DNA of 64,000 bases from Candidatus Manganitrophus noduliformans (GTDB lineage Bacteria; Nitrospirota; Nitrospiria; SBBL01; Manganitrophaceae): NCBI RefSeq assembly GCF_012184425.1, contig NZ_VTOW01000002.1, positions 496,001 through 560,000 on the forward strand. The letters run 5' to 3'. A program made the position numbers and the translations under genes. Below are positions 34,038 to 41,671 of this stretch, piece after piece. Position 1 is the stretch's first letter. Each line of letters opens with the position of its first letter. Below the pieces are notes generated by a model. The model had not been told where the DNA came from and did not search any database. It saw only the letters and a program-made list of their open reading frames with translations.

Positions 34038-35750
34038 TTAAAATATTTCCTCCTGCGTCACCCTCAATACCTCCTCCGTCGTCGTCATCCCGGACAGGAT
34101 TCTCCGCGCGCCGTCCTCCCTTAAAGTGAGCATCCCCTTGCCGACCGCTTTCGCTTTGATCCGGGACGAATCGACTTTGGAGAGAATCAGGTTTCGAATC
34201 TCGTCGTCGAGGACGAGGATCTCGTAGATGCCGGACCGGCCGCGGTAACCGGTGTTGATGCAGTGGGCGCACCCCTTCCCCCGATAAAAGACCAGGTTGG
34301 GCGGCGCCTGTTTGATTCCGAGCTTTCCCAATTCCTCGGGGGTGGGGCGATAGGAGACGCGGCACTCGGGACAGATCTGCCGGACCAGCCGCTGCGCGAC
34401 GATCGCGACGACCGAGGAGGAGACGAGGAACGGCTCGATCCCCATGTCGAGAAGACGGGTGATCGCGCCTGCCGAATCGTTGGTGTGAAGGGTCGAGAAG
34501 ACGAGATGCCCGGTGAGCGAGGCTTGGATGGCGATTTCGGCGGTTTCGGTGTCGCGGATTTCCCCCACCATGATGACATCGGGGTCTTGCCGGAGGATCG
34601 ATCGAAGCCCGCTGGCAAAGGTGAGCTGGATCTTCGGATTCACCTGGATCTGCCCGATCCCCTTGAGCTGATATTCGATCGGGTCTTCGATCGTGATGAT
34701 GTTTTTGTCGGGCGAGTTGATTTTGCTGAGCCCGGCATAAAGGGTCGTCGTCTTGCCGCTCCCGGTCGGTCCGGTCACGAGGATGATTCCGTGGGCCATC
34801 TGGATCAGCTGGTCCATCGTCGCCAGCCCACTGGGAGAGAGGCCGATATCTTCCAGGTTCAGAAGGATGCTCGTCTTATCGAGGAGACGCAAAACCAACC
34901 GTTCGCCGTGCGCCGTGGGGACGTCGGAGACGCGGATGTCGATCTCCCGGCCCCCGATCTTCAGCCCGATCCGCCCGTCCTGCGGCAGCCGCTTCTCGGC
35001 GATGTTCATCCCCGCCATGATCTTGATCCGGGAGATCAGCGACGACTGCAGCCGCTTCGGCGGCGCGAGGATGTTGTAGAGAACCCCGTCGATCCGGTAG
35101 CGGATGGCGATCTCCTTCTCGAACGGCTCGAAGTGAATGTCGGAGGCGCGCTGCTGCACCGCCTGGAAGAGAACCGAGTTGACCAGGCGGATCATCGGCG
35201 CTTCATCGCTCGCGTCGAGAAGATCTTCCGGCTCCGCCAGCTCCTCCGCCAAGGCGCTCAGGCTCTCCCCCTCGGCCAGATCGGAGATCGCCTGCTCTGC
35301 GCCGACGGTGGCCCGCTCGTAAACATAGTTGATGCTGCTGACGACCACCCGGGAGGGAACGGCGATCACCTCGATCGGCTCCCCCAAAAGCAGCCGCAGG
35401 TCGTCGAGAGGGGAGAGATTGAGCGGATTGGAGGCGGCGACCTGAATGATCTTTCCCGCCCGCTTGAAGGGAAGAAGTTCATAACGCTTCGCGAAGGAGA
35501 TCGGAACCTTCTCCGAAAGGGGGAGATCGATTTCTTTGGGGTCAAGGGAGGCGCGGTAGGGCAATTGCCATTGTTGGGAGAGGGCCTCCAGGACGGCCTC
35601 CTCGGCGAGGACCTTCGACCGGACCAGGATCTCTCCGATCTTGCCCCCCTGCTCTTTTTGAAGGCGAAGCCCCTCTTCGAGCTGTGCGGGGGTCAACCCG
35701 TGTTTTTCGATCAAAATCTGCCCGATGAGCGGGCGTTTCGGCTGTGCCAT
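34038..35750 (-). CDS. gspE: Type II secretion ATPase GspE
   Basis: 570 residues. N1E domain at about 1-150 (GQILIEKHGLTPAQLEEGL). Walker A GPTGSGKTTTLYAGL (about 330) is followed by the Asp box, Walker B DPDVIMVGEIRDTETAEIA and a His box. The zinc-binding Cys module is CPEC..CAHC (about 475-510). It powers pseudopilus assembly. It is third in the operon after gspC and gspD; the gap to gspD holds a two-arm heptamer element. Confidence 0.96.
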   Translation of the reverse strand: MAQPKRPLIGQILIEKHGLTPAQLEEGLRLQKEQGGKIGEILVRSKVLAEEAVLEALSQQWQLPYRASLDPKEIDLPLSEKVPISFAKRYELLPFKRAGKIIQVAASNPLNLSPLDDLRLLLGEPIEVIAVPSRVVVSSINYVYERATVGAEQAISDLAEGESLSALAEELAEPEDLLDASDEAPMIRLVNSVLFQAVQQRASDIHFEPFEKEIAIRYRIDGVLYNILAPPKRLQSSLISRIKIMAGMNIAEKRLPQDGRIGLKIGGREIDIRVSDVPTAHGERLVLRLLDKTSILLNLEDIGLSPSGLATMDQLIQMAHGIILVTGPTGSGKTTTLYAGLSKINSPDKNIITIEDPIEYQLKGIGQIQVNPKIQLTFASGLRSILRQDPDVIMVGEIRDTETAEIAIQASLTGHLVFSTLHTNDSAGAITRLLDMGIEPFLVSSSVVAIVAQRLVRQICPECRVSYRPTPEELGKLGIKQAPPNLVFYRGKGCAHCINTGYRGRSGIYEILVLDDEIRNLILSKVDSSRIKAKAVGKGMLTLREDGARRILSGMTTTEEVLRVTQEEIF

Positions 35751-35754
35751 GATT

Positions 35755-35831
35755 CGCTATCCGTTATTTGTTAATCGTTATTCGTTATTCGGTTTCAACG
35801 CTTAACGGTTAACGTTTAACGAATAACGCTT
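35755..35831. repeat. Two-arm heptamer element between gspE and gspD
   Basis: Exactly eleven contiguous 7-bp units without spacer. Left arm: six units (35755-35796, consensus CGTTATT). Right arm: five units (35797-35831, consensus AACGNTT). On one strand, all units share a TAACG core, direct in the right arm and inverted in the left. This is the clearest copy of the element. Confidence 0.85.
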
Positions 35832-35838
35832 CTCCGGT

Positions 35839-37332
35839 TTACCTGGGGAGGTTGATCAGTTGATTGAAAAATTCCTCGCGGTGCTCCCGCCGTTCCAGAC
35901 GGTTTTCCTCTAGGAACGTCGCGGCCCCCCCGACTTTTCTCCCCCGGATCGTATCGAGATCTCCCGACTCGCGAACCAGGTGCGGGGTGAGAAAGATCAA
36001 GAGATTCGTCTTTTCAAACCGCCGCGATTGAAACTTGAAAAGCCAACCCAAAAGCGGGATATCCCCCAGCAGTGGGATCTTCCGCTGCGTGACGACGACG
36101 TTGTCCCGGATCAACCCCCCGATGACGACGGTCTGCGCGTCGTGGACGATGACGGTGGTGTTCGCCGACCGTTTGTTGGTGGTCGGACCCAGGACGATCG
36201 TGCCGACGGTCTGCGCGCTATCGACCACCGAGGAGATCTCCTGGTAGACGTCGAGTTTCACCAGGTCGTTCTCCAACACCTGCGGGGTGAGCCGCAGGAT
36301 GATCCCGACGTCCCGCCGCTCGATCGTCGTCTGGACGTTTCCGCCGACCGTCTGGCTTTGCGCCCCCGGGAAGGGGACGTTTTGAGCGACGACGATCTCG
36401 GCCTTTTGGTTGTCGCTCGTCAGGATCTGGGGCGTGGACAAAATGTTCACGTCGGTATTCGATTGCAGCGCCCGCAGCAGGGCGCGGATGTTGACCGTCC
36501 CGACCTCCACCCCCGGCACCCGCGCCAGCTCGATCAGGTCGTTCGGGTTCTGGTTGAACCCGCCGATCGCCGCCACATCTCCGCTGTCGGTCGTGTATCC
36601 GAAGACGGCGCCGAGATCGGTCCCGAGCTCCCTGAACTTGTCGGCGGCCATCTCCAGGACCACCGCCTCGACATAGACCTGCCGCCGCTTCATATCGAGC
36701 TTCTGGATCACCGCTTTGAGGACCTCATAGTCCTCGTCGGTCGCGGTGATGATGAGGCTGTTGGTGGTTTTATCGGCGAGGATCTGGACCGTCCCGGTCA
36801 GCTCCCCCGTCGGCCGCGCCGTTCCCCGGCGCGCCGGGCCCGCCGTCCTTGCCACCAGTCCCAGCAGCACCTTCGCCACCTCCTCGGCCTGGGTGTTCTC
36901 CAGCGTGTAGACATGGACCGATCGATCGGGAGGGACCTCGGCGGCCGGCACGATCTGATAGACCGGCCCGCTCTGGACGACGCTGAACCCTTTCAGCTCC
37001 AAAACCGAGAGAAAGAGATCGTACACGCGGTCCACCGGCACCTTCGACGGGGAGAAGATCGTCACCTTTCCCCTCACCCGCTCGTCGATGACGAAATTCC
37101 TTCCGGTCAGCTCGCTGACGAACTTGACGAAAACGGGAAGATCGACATTGTTAAAATCGAGGGTGATGAGCCGTTCATTCGGTGCGGGGCTTTCTTTTTC
37201 CGGGGCCGGGGCTTCCGGCGCTTGAGCGCGAAGGGGAGAAGGGGCCTCGATTCCAATCGCAACAATCATCCAGAGCGCGAGACAGATCCCCGAGAGGACC
37301 GCTCGGGGACAGGCCGCAAGGCGTCTCTTCAT
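35839..37332 (-). CDS. gspD: Type II secretion outer-membrane secretin GspD (short form)
   Basis: 497 residues, against about 650 for classical GspD. A signal peptide is followed by an N0 domain (ITLDFNNVDLPVFVKFVSELTG, about 55-130) and one N1-like domain (VHVYTLENTQAEEVAKVLLGL, about 138-225, with a Gly/Arg-rich insert). The secretin pore follows directly (VEAVVLEM, then SNTDVNILSTPQILTSDN, then VVIGGLIRD). The usual N2/N3 domains and S-domain seem absent. It forms the outer-membrane channel. The short build suggests either a different pilotin route or a shorter periplasmic vestibule. Confidence 0.92.
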   Translation of the reverse strand: MKRRLAACPRAVLSGICLALWMIVAIGIEAPSPLRAQAPEAPAPEKESPAPNERLITLDFNNVDLPVFVKFVSELTGRNFVIDERVRGKVTIFSPSKVPVDRVYDLFLSVLELKGFSVVQSGPVYQIVPAAEVPPDRSVHVYTLENTQAEEVAKVLLGLVARTAGPARRGTARPTGELTGTVQILADKTTNSLIITATDEDYEVLKAVIQKLDMKRRQVYVEAVVLEMAADKFRELGTDLGAVFGYTTDSGDVAAIGGFNQNPNDLIELARVPGVEVGTVNIRALLRALQSNTDVNILSTPQILTSDNQKAEIVVAQNVPFPGAQSQTVGGNVQTTIERRDVGIILRLTPQVLENDLVKLDVYQEISSVVDSAQTVGTIVLGPTTNKRSANTTVIVHDAQTVVIGGLIRDNVVVTQRKIPLLGDIPLLGWLFKFQSRRFEKTNLLIFLTPHLVRESGDLDTIRGRKVGGAATFLEENRLERREHREEFFNQLINLPR

Positions 37333-37341
37333 AAACCTTTC

Positions 37342-38250
37342 CTATCGGACTTCGTAGCTGAATGTCTCCCTTTGGTTGTTTCGAACCAGGTCGACGTTAA
37401 TGGCGTTCTCATCTTTGAGTTGCTCAAAGACCTTGAGGAAGTTTTGGGGGTCTTTCACTTCGATGCCGTTGACCCGGTGGAGGACGTCGCCGTTTTGCAG
37501 ACCGATCTTGGCGTAGAGGGAATCCTCCGTGATGGCGAAGATACGGAACCCGTCCGGTTTGCCCTCGCTGAAATTCGGAACGATCCGCGCCTTGGTCAAA
37601 AGCTGGGGAAGATTGTTGACCGCGTTTTCAATTTCGCGGCGGTCGACCACCCAGCTGTTTTTTCCGGCCTGCCGGATATTGGCTCCGGGGGTGGACGGCG
37701 CGTTCGGGGTCAACACGGTCGGCGCGGCGCGTGGGCCCGGTTTATTCTCTTCGGGGAAGAGCGACACCTCCAAGATCTCCTCTTCGCCCCCCCGGAGAAT
37801 CACGACCTTGTTCCGGCTGATTTTCGCGATCCGGCCGTCCTCGCCGACAACATCGCCGATCCGATAGAGGAGCTGCTCGCGGGTCTTAATGTCTTCGATC
37901 ACCGCGTACGATTCCTCGTCGCTTCCGACCATCGTTCCGAGGAGGGTTTGATTAAGGGGAACTCGGGGGGCCGACATCGCCGGAAACGACGGATCCGCGT
38001 TCGGCCCCGCGACTTCCGGCTGTTTTCCCCGCATTTTGGAATTGAAGATGTTTCCTTCGACGATGGCGTTGTAGTCGCGGAAGGTCCCTTTCGATGCGGC
38101 CGCGGGAACACCGCCGGGATTTCCGGCGCTTCGGGGGGCGATCGACGCCTCCAGGCGGGAGCCGATGGCGACATTCGCCATATCGGCGATAAAATAAGCC
38201 CCGGCCGCAATCATCGCCAGATGCAACACCCAAAAATAGGATTTGAACAT
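37342..38250 (-). CDS. gspC: Type II secretion protein GspC
   Basis: 302 residues. One membrane helix (about 5-27, VLHLAMIAAGAYFIADMANVAI) precedes a periplasmic HR domain (about 55-170, LLGTMVGSDEESYAVIEDIKTREQLLYRIGD) and a PDZ domain (about 225-295, LQNGDVLHRVNGIEVKD). GspC links the inner platform to the secretin and helps choose substrates. It is the first gene of the operon; ATG after GAAGGA. Confidence 0.92.
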   Translation of the reverse strand: MFKSYFWVLHLAMIAAGAYFIADMANVAIGSRLEASIAPRSAGNPGGVPAAASKGTFRDYNAIVEGNIFNSKMRGKQPEVAGPNADPSFPAMSAPRVPLNQTLLGTMVGSDEESYAVIEDIKTREQLLYRIGDVVGEDGRIAKISRNKVVILRGGEEEILEVSLFPEENKPGPRAAPTVLTPNAPSTPGANIRQAGKNSWVVDRREIENAVNNLPQLLTKARIVPNFSEGKPDGFRIFAITEDSLYAKIGLQNGDVLHRVNGIEVKDPQNFLKVFEQLKDENAINVDLVRNNQRETFSYEVR

Positions 38251-38284
38251 GGAATCCTTCGTAAGGAATGAGAATTTCTTATCT

Positions 38285-38312
38285 ATTATAAGGAATTTGA
38301 CGGCAATGTCAA
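38285..38312 (-). promoter_or_regulatory. Promoter of the T2SS operon
   Basis: On the minus strand TTGACA (38312-38307), 16 bases, TATAAT (38290-38285): perfect hexamers. The predicted start near 38278 leaves a leader of about 28 bases. The -35 lies inside an inverted repeat TTGAC-N6-GTCAA (38297-38312) that could be an operator. Confidence 0.8.
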
Positions 38313-38515
38313 ATGGGGAGGTCTTACGAAAAAGCCAGCAAGCCGAAGGTAAAACGTTAAGGAACGGGGTTCATCCACAGAAACGTGGAGCCGATAGCGG
38401 TTACGCCTCCCCGAAATAACAAGCTGGACTGCTGATAATGATAACGCAGGACGATTTCCCCTTGCAATACCCCGCCGGTTTGAATAAGATACCGGGCTGG
38501 ACAAAGGATACCGAT

Positions 38516-39055
38516 ATGATGAAACCGATCGAAAAACTCTTCGAAACCCTCCTCTGGCGAAGCCGCTTCATCGTCATCTTGGCGGTCGTCGCCAGCCTCG
38601 TCTCCTCGTTCATCCTCTTTGTGATTGCGACGATCGACGTCGGATGGTTGGTGGTGAAAACGGCGGCCTATCTGGTCGGCTCAAGCGGCGGGGAGGGATA
38701 CGATGCCTTCCACAGCAACGTCATCAGCCACGTCATCACCGCCATCGACGACTACCTGCTGGCGACGGTGCTGCTGATCTTCTCGTTGGGGCTCTATGAG
38801 CTCTTCATCAGCAAGATCAAACAGGCCGAAGAAGACACCCAAAGCAGCTCTCGGATTCTGCTGATCAAGACCCTCGATGACCTCAAAGACCGGCTGGCAA
38901 AAGTGATCTTGATGATCCTGATCGTCTCCTTCTTCAAAAACGTCGTTCACACCAAGTTCGACAATCCCCTCAACATCCTCTACTTGGGCTTCGGCATCCT
39001 GATGGTCGCCCTGGCCCTCTACTTTACCAACAAGTCCGGCCACCACGGGGATTGA
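38516..39055 (+). CDS. YqhA-like (UPF0114) membrane protein
   Basis: About 179 residues from the paired ATGs at 38516/38519 behind AAAGGA. There are four membrane helices: VILAVVASLVSSFILFVIA, a long amphipathic stretch around VISHVITAIDDYLLATVLLIFSLGLY, then KVILMILIVSFFKNVV and NILYLGFGILMVALALYF. UPF0114 proteins begin with a LFE..LWRSRF segment like this one. Function is not known. It lies alone between the T2SS promoter and a toxin-antitoxin pair. Confidence 0.8.
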   Translation: MMKPIEKLFETLLWRSRFIVILAVVASLVSSFILFVIATIDVGWLVVKTAAYLVGSSGGEGYDAFHSNVISHVITAIDDYLLATVLLIFSLGLYELFISKIKQAEEDTQSSSRILLIKTLDDLKDRLAKVILMILIVSFFKNVVHTKFDNPLNILYLGFGILMVALALYFTNKSGHHGD

Positions 39056-39151
39056 TTTACCCAATTAGCCTTCCGATCGCTCAGGCGGGATGGGATCACA
39101 CTGCTCACGCCTTTGTACCTCTCCAGAACGGATTTAAATCCCTGGTTCTTA

Positions 39152-39180
39152 TTGCGCGTTCCCCCCTTTTGTGTTATTTT
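39152..39180 (+). promoter_or_regulatory. Candidate promoter of DUF433/PIN pair
   Basis: TTGCGC, 17 bases, TATTTT. Only a moderate match; a start near 39187 would leave a leader of about 28 bases. Confidence 0.4.
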
Positions 39181-39214
39181 CTAACCATATTGCTTTAGAT
39201 TAGGAGAACTCCGG

Positions 39215-39430
39215 ATGAACCCACGCATTGTATCCGACCCTCAGATCTGCGGGGGAGAACCTTGCATTCAAGGAACACGTATTCCGGTGCAGGTCATCCT
39301 CAGCCATCTTGCAGCAGGAGAGGATCACCAAACCCTTCTCAAACAATTCCCTCGCCTGACGCAGGAGGACATCTTAGCCTGTCTTGAATACGCTGCCTTT
39401 CTCGCAACCGAGAAAGTGGCACCGGCTTGA
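39215..39430 (+). CDS. DUF433-family antitoxin
   Basis: 71 residues; ATG after AGGAG. The DUF433 pattern is complete: RIVSDPQICGGEPCIQGTRIPV, then VILSHLAAGE, then FPRLTQEDILACLEYA. DUF433 proteins have a winged-helix-like fold and pair with DUF5615 PIN-like toxins. The stop overlaps the next start (TTGA), the usual coupling in toxin-antitoxin operons. Confidence 0.88.
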   Translation: MNPRIVSDPQICGGEPCIQGTRIPVQVILSHLAAGEDHQTLLKQFPRLTQEDILACLEYAAFLATEKVAPA

Positions 39431-39777
39431 GATTTGTCGTCGATGAAAACGTCAGTTACGATTTGGTTGCGGTTTTAAGGGAAGCCGGTTTTGACGTCAC
39501 GGCTATCGCCGAAACAGCCACAACCGGACTCCATGATGAAGGGGTGTTCAAAATCGTGGAAGAAAACGGATCGGTTCTGATCACTCGCGATTATCACTTC
39601 ACAAATCCCGTTCGGTTTCCCGCCGAAAGAACGGGAGGCATTCTCTACATCCGCCGCGGGAACCTGACATCCGAAGAAGAAATCGGATTGGTTCAAAACT
39701 TCCTATCAAGATACTCAAAAAAGGATTATTCCGGAAAGCTGGTAACACTCTACAAAAACCGAGTTCAGATTCGATAA
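39427..39777 (+). CDS. DUF5615 PIN-like toxin
   Basis: 116 residues from a TTG start overlapping the antitoxin stop. The opening RFVVDENVSYDLVAVLREAGFDV carries the first acidic residues of the PIN nuclease site (D, E), and SVLITRDYHF the next Asp. Members are presumed RNases neutralised by DUF433 partners. All expected motifs are present, so the pair is probably functional. Confidence 0.87.
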   Translation: MRFVVDENVSYDLVAVLREAGFDVTAIAETATTGLHDEGVFKIVEENGSVLITRDYHFTNPVRFPAERTGGILYIRRGNLTSEEEIGLVQNFLSRYSKKDYSGKLVTLYKNRVQIR

Positions 39778-39812
39778 ACCATGCAAATCAGGCAGATCTA
39801 ACAGAAGCAGGG

Positions 39813-40142
39813 TCAACACGAAACAAAATTCAAGACCTCCAGAAAAGTTCGATGTTCTCTCATATCGACGTTGCCCTTTCGCAACGGCAGCGATCTCTTT
39901 CCCGCGTGACCTTCGATCATCGTTTTGAATTGACTATACCAGGCACAGGCCTTTTCATAAGCGGCGCCTACCTCGGGCCGATCGAGATATTCTTCCCAGG
40001 GAATCTCGTCGTTGAAGAGGACTTCCAGCCAGAGCAGACGGAGACTCTTGGGGTTGTTGAGAGCCGCTTCCAGACTTTCGTCACCGGTGTAGAATGGGAT
40101 AATTCGAAGCTTTGATCGATCCACGCCGAGATCCTTACTCAC
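39813..40142 (-). CDS. Hypothetical protein, 109 residues (possible remnant)
   Basis: Open frame from a GTG without a ribosome site. The frame is open only 16 further codons upstream. The middle (KSLRLLWLEVLFNDEIPWEEYLDRPEVGAAYEKACAWYSQF) reads as real protein, but no family is recognised. It could be the C-terminal part of a decayed gene in this toxin-antitoxin-rich stretch. Confidence 0.4.
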   Translation of the reverse strand: MSKDLGVDRSKLRIIPFYTGDESLEAALNNPKSLRLLWLEVLFNDEIPWEEYLDRPEVGAAYEKACAWYSQFKTMIEGHAGKRSLPLRKGNVDMREHRTFLEVLNFVSC

Positions 40143-40205
40143 ATGAATATGAGTTTTTTGCTTCGATATAATGGCAGGAGTCTCAAGGAATTATAAGTAG
40201 TCTGC

Positions 40206-40620
40206 CTAGTTCAGATCCTGTAACGAGCTGTGCCTGGCAATTGCCTCAAAATCTTGATCTAGATGGATCAAAGAAACTTGATGGCGGATTGCCGTGGCTG
40301 CGATGAGACATTCGGCGGCAGATGGCGTAATGCCGTTCTTTCTCAGCCCAACCGCTAATTTCCACCCTGCTTCCCAACAGGAAGAATCGATATCAAATCG
40401 CGGAAGGGGCATCAAAAAGGCATTGAGCGTTTTTTGATCTTCATCGGACCGGATGCGGGTCATCAGCTCCAAGATAATCCAGTCGATGATCGCAGCCTGT
40501 CCCGATAGGATCAAGGGACGAAGCTTTTCTTGGATTTTCGGGCTTCCACACGGCACGGAGAGCGTGCACCCCAATAGAGGTATCAACGAGATGCTTTCCG
40601 TTTTCTTCGCTGCGATCGGA
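40206..40620 (-). pseudogene. VapC-type PIN toxin, frameshifted
   Basis: The main open frame (40206-40586) encodes the C-terminal three-quarters of a PIN-domain toxin (AIIDWIILELMTRI, TPSAAECLIAATAIRHQVSLIHLDQDFEAIA). The missing N-terminus, with its active-site Asp, is found in another frame just upstream as LVDTSIGVHALR, beginning about 40592. No start codon precedes LVDTS in that frame: the bases read GCATCTCGTT, where one lost G (GCATGCTCGTT) would restore ATG. The usual Trp of the DTSIW motif is Gly. At least two frame lesions therefore inactivate it. Confidence 0.7.
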
Positions 40621-40798
40621 TGCTTTCCCGGCTTAGGTCCAAATCAATCTTTCCAAGCAATTGGGCCGATTGTTCCAAAGCCTTGTGATGGACCACTTCT
40701 TCAAAGCTTTTTTCAATGGTTTCCCGAAGGGTTTCCGTACCTAGAATACGCTTGACCTGTGCCAGCAGTTTTTCATCAATTTCAACAGACGTTTTCAT
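40583..40798 (-). CDS. VapB-family antitoxin
   Basis: 71 residues. MKTSVEIDEKLLAQVKRILGTETLRETIEKSFEEVV is a typical VapB opening (ribbon-helix-helix-like, KTSVEID then TLRETI), and the basic tail RSQRRKRKASR ends where the toxin gene should begin. The antitoxin frame is intact although its toxin is broken, so it is probably an orphan on the way to loss. Confidence 0.75.
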   Translation of the reverse strand: MKTSVEIDEKLLAQVKRILGTETLRETIEKSFEEVVHHKALEQSAQLLGKIDLDLSRESIRSQRRKRKASR

Positions 40799-40907
40799 CG
40801 TTCCTATTCCTGTTGCATGTTTCTATCTTTAAACTCTAATTTAGATATCTTGTCAATATGAATAAGATGTCATCCGGTTCAGGCGAATGGGTTCACTCCG
40901 CAATCTT

Positions 40908-41594
40908 TCAAAACCACCCTTCCTGTCGCCGCTTTCGCTGCTTCTTCTTAAAGGGGTAGATCAGCGCCATGCCGGCAATGAAACCGCCGATGTGGGCGAA
41001 CCAGGCGATCCCGCCGACCTGGCCTCCGCTGAAGAGGCCGCTGACCGTTTGAACCAGAAACCAGATCCCCAAGACCAACACGGCCGGGATGCGGATGATC
41101 TGAATGAAGAAGCCGATCGGAACGAGGGTCAAGACCTTCGCATGAGGGAAAAGAAGAAGATAGGCGCCGAGCACCCCCGATACGGCGCCGCTGGCCCCGA
41201 TCATCGGGACGCGGGAGCCGGGCTCGGTGAGGGCGTGGCTGTAGGCGGCAAGCACGCCGCAAATGAGATAGAAGAAGATGAAGCGGACATGCCCCATCAC
41301 ATCTTCGATGTTGTTTCCGAAAATCCAAAGGTAGAGCATGTTCCCCGCCACATGCATCAAACCGCCGTGCAGGAACATCGAGGTCAAGACGCTGGACGCC
41401 GCTACGATCGACGGCGCCCCCCCTTCCAGCCCCCGGACCAGGTTCGCCGGGATCGCGCCGAAGGCGAAGATAAATTCCTCGGCCGCCGGACCGAGCGAAA
41501 TCTCATAGAAGAACACAACGATATTCACGGCGATCAGGCCGATCGTCACCACCGGCGTGGTGCGGGTCGGAAGATCATCTTTCAACGGGATCAT
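40908..41594 (-). CDS. Rhomboid-family intramembrane serine protease
   Basis: 228 residues; ATG after GGAAG. Six membrane helices begin with VVTIGLIAVNIVVFFYEI. The active-site serine is in GASGAVSG (about residue 133) and the catalytic histidine in AHIGGFIAGM (about 206). The L1-loop HVAGNMLYLWIFG pattern is also present. It cleaves membrane-spanning substrates within the bilayer. The C-terminus is basic (KKKQRKRRQEGW). It is downstream of the ExeA-like gene's stop by reading order. Confidence 0.9.
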   Translation of the reverse strand: MIPLKDDLPTRTTPVVTIGLIAVNIVVFFYEISLGPAAEEFIFAFGAIPANLVRGLEGGAPSIVAASSVLTSMFLHGGLMHVAGNMLYLWIFGNNIEDVMGHVRFIFFYLICGVLAAYSHALTEPGSRVPMIGASGAVSGVLGAYLLLFPHAKVLTLVPIGFFIQIIRIPAVLVLGIWFLVQTVSGLFSGGQVGGIAWFAHIGGFIAGMALIYPFKKKQRKRRQEGWF

Positions 41595-41671
41595 CTGGGA
41601 CTTCCTTTTTTGTGTTTGAGCTGAAAGCGGATGATGGATCGCTTATTAAATCACGAACGGGGGTCTGTCGT

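Noticed and set aside
32127-35831. CRISPR array
   Set aside because: The repeat units are 7 bp, contiguous, with no spacers and with inverted arms; no cas genes are present.
35980-38271. 763-codon open frame opposite gspD-gspC
   Set aside because: It spans two real genes and their junction on the other strand; GspD and GspC are certain.
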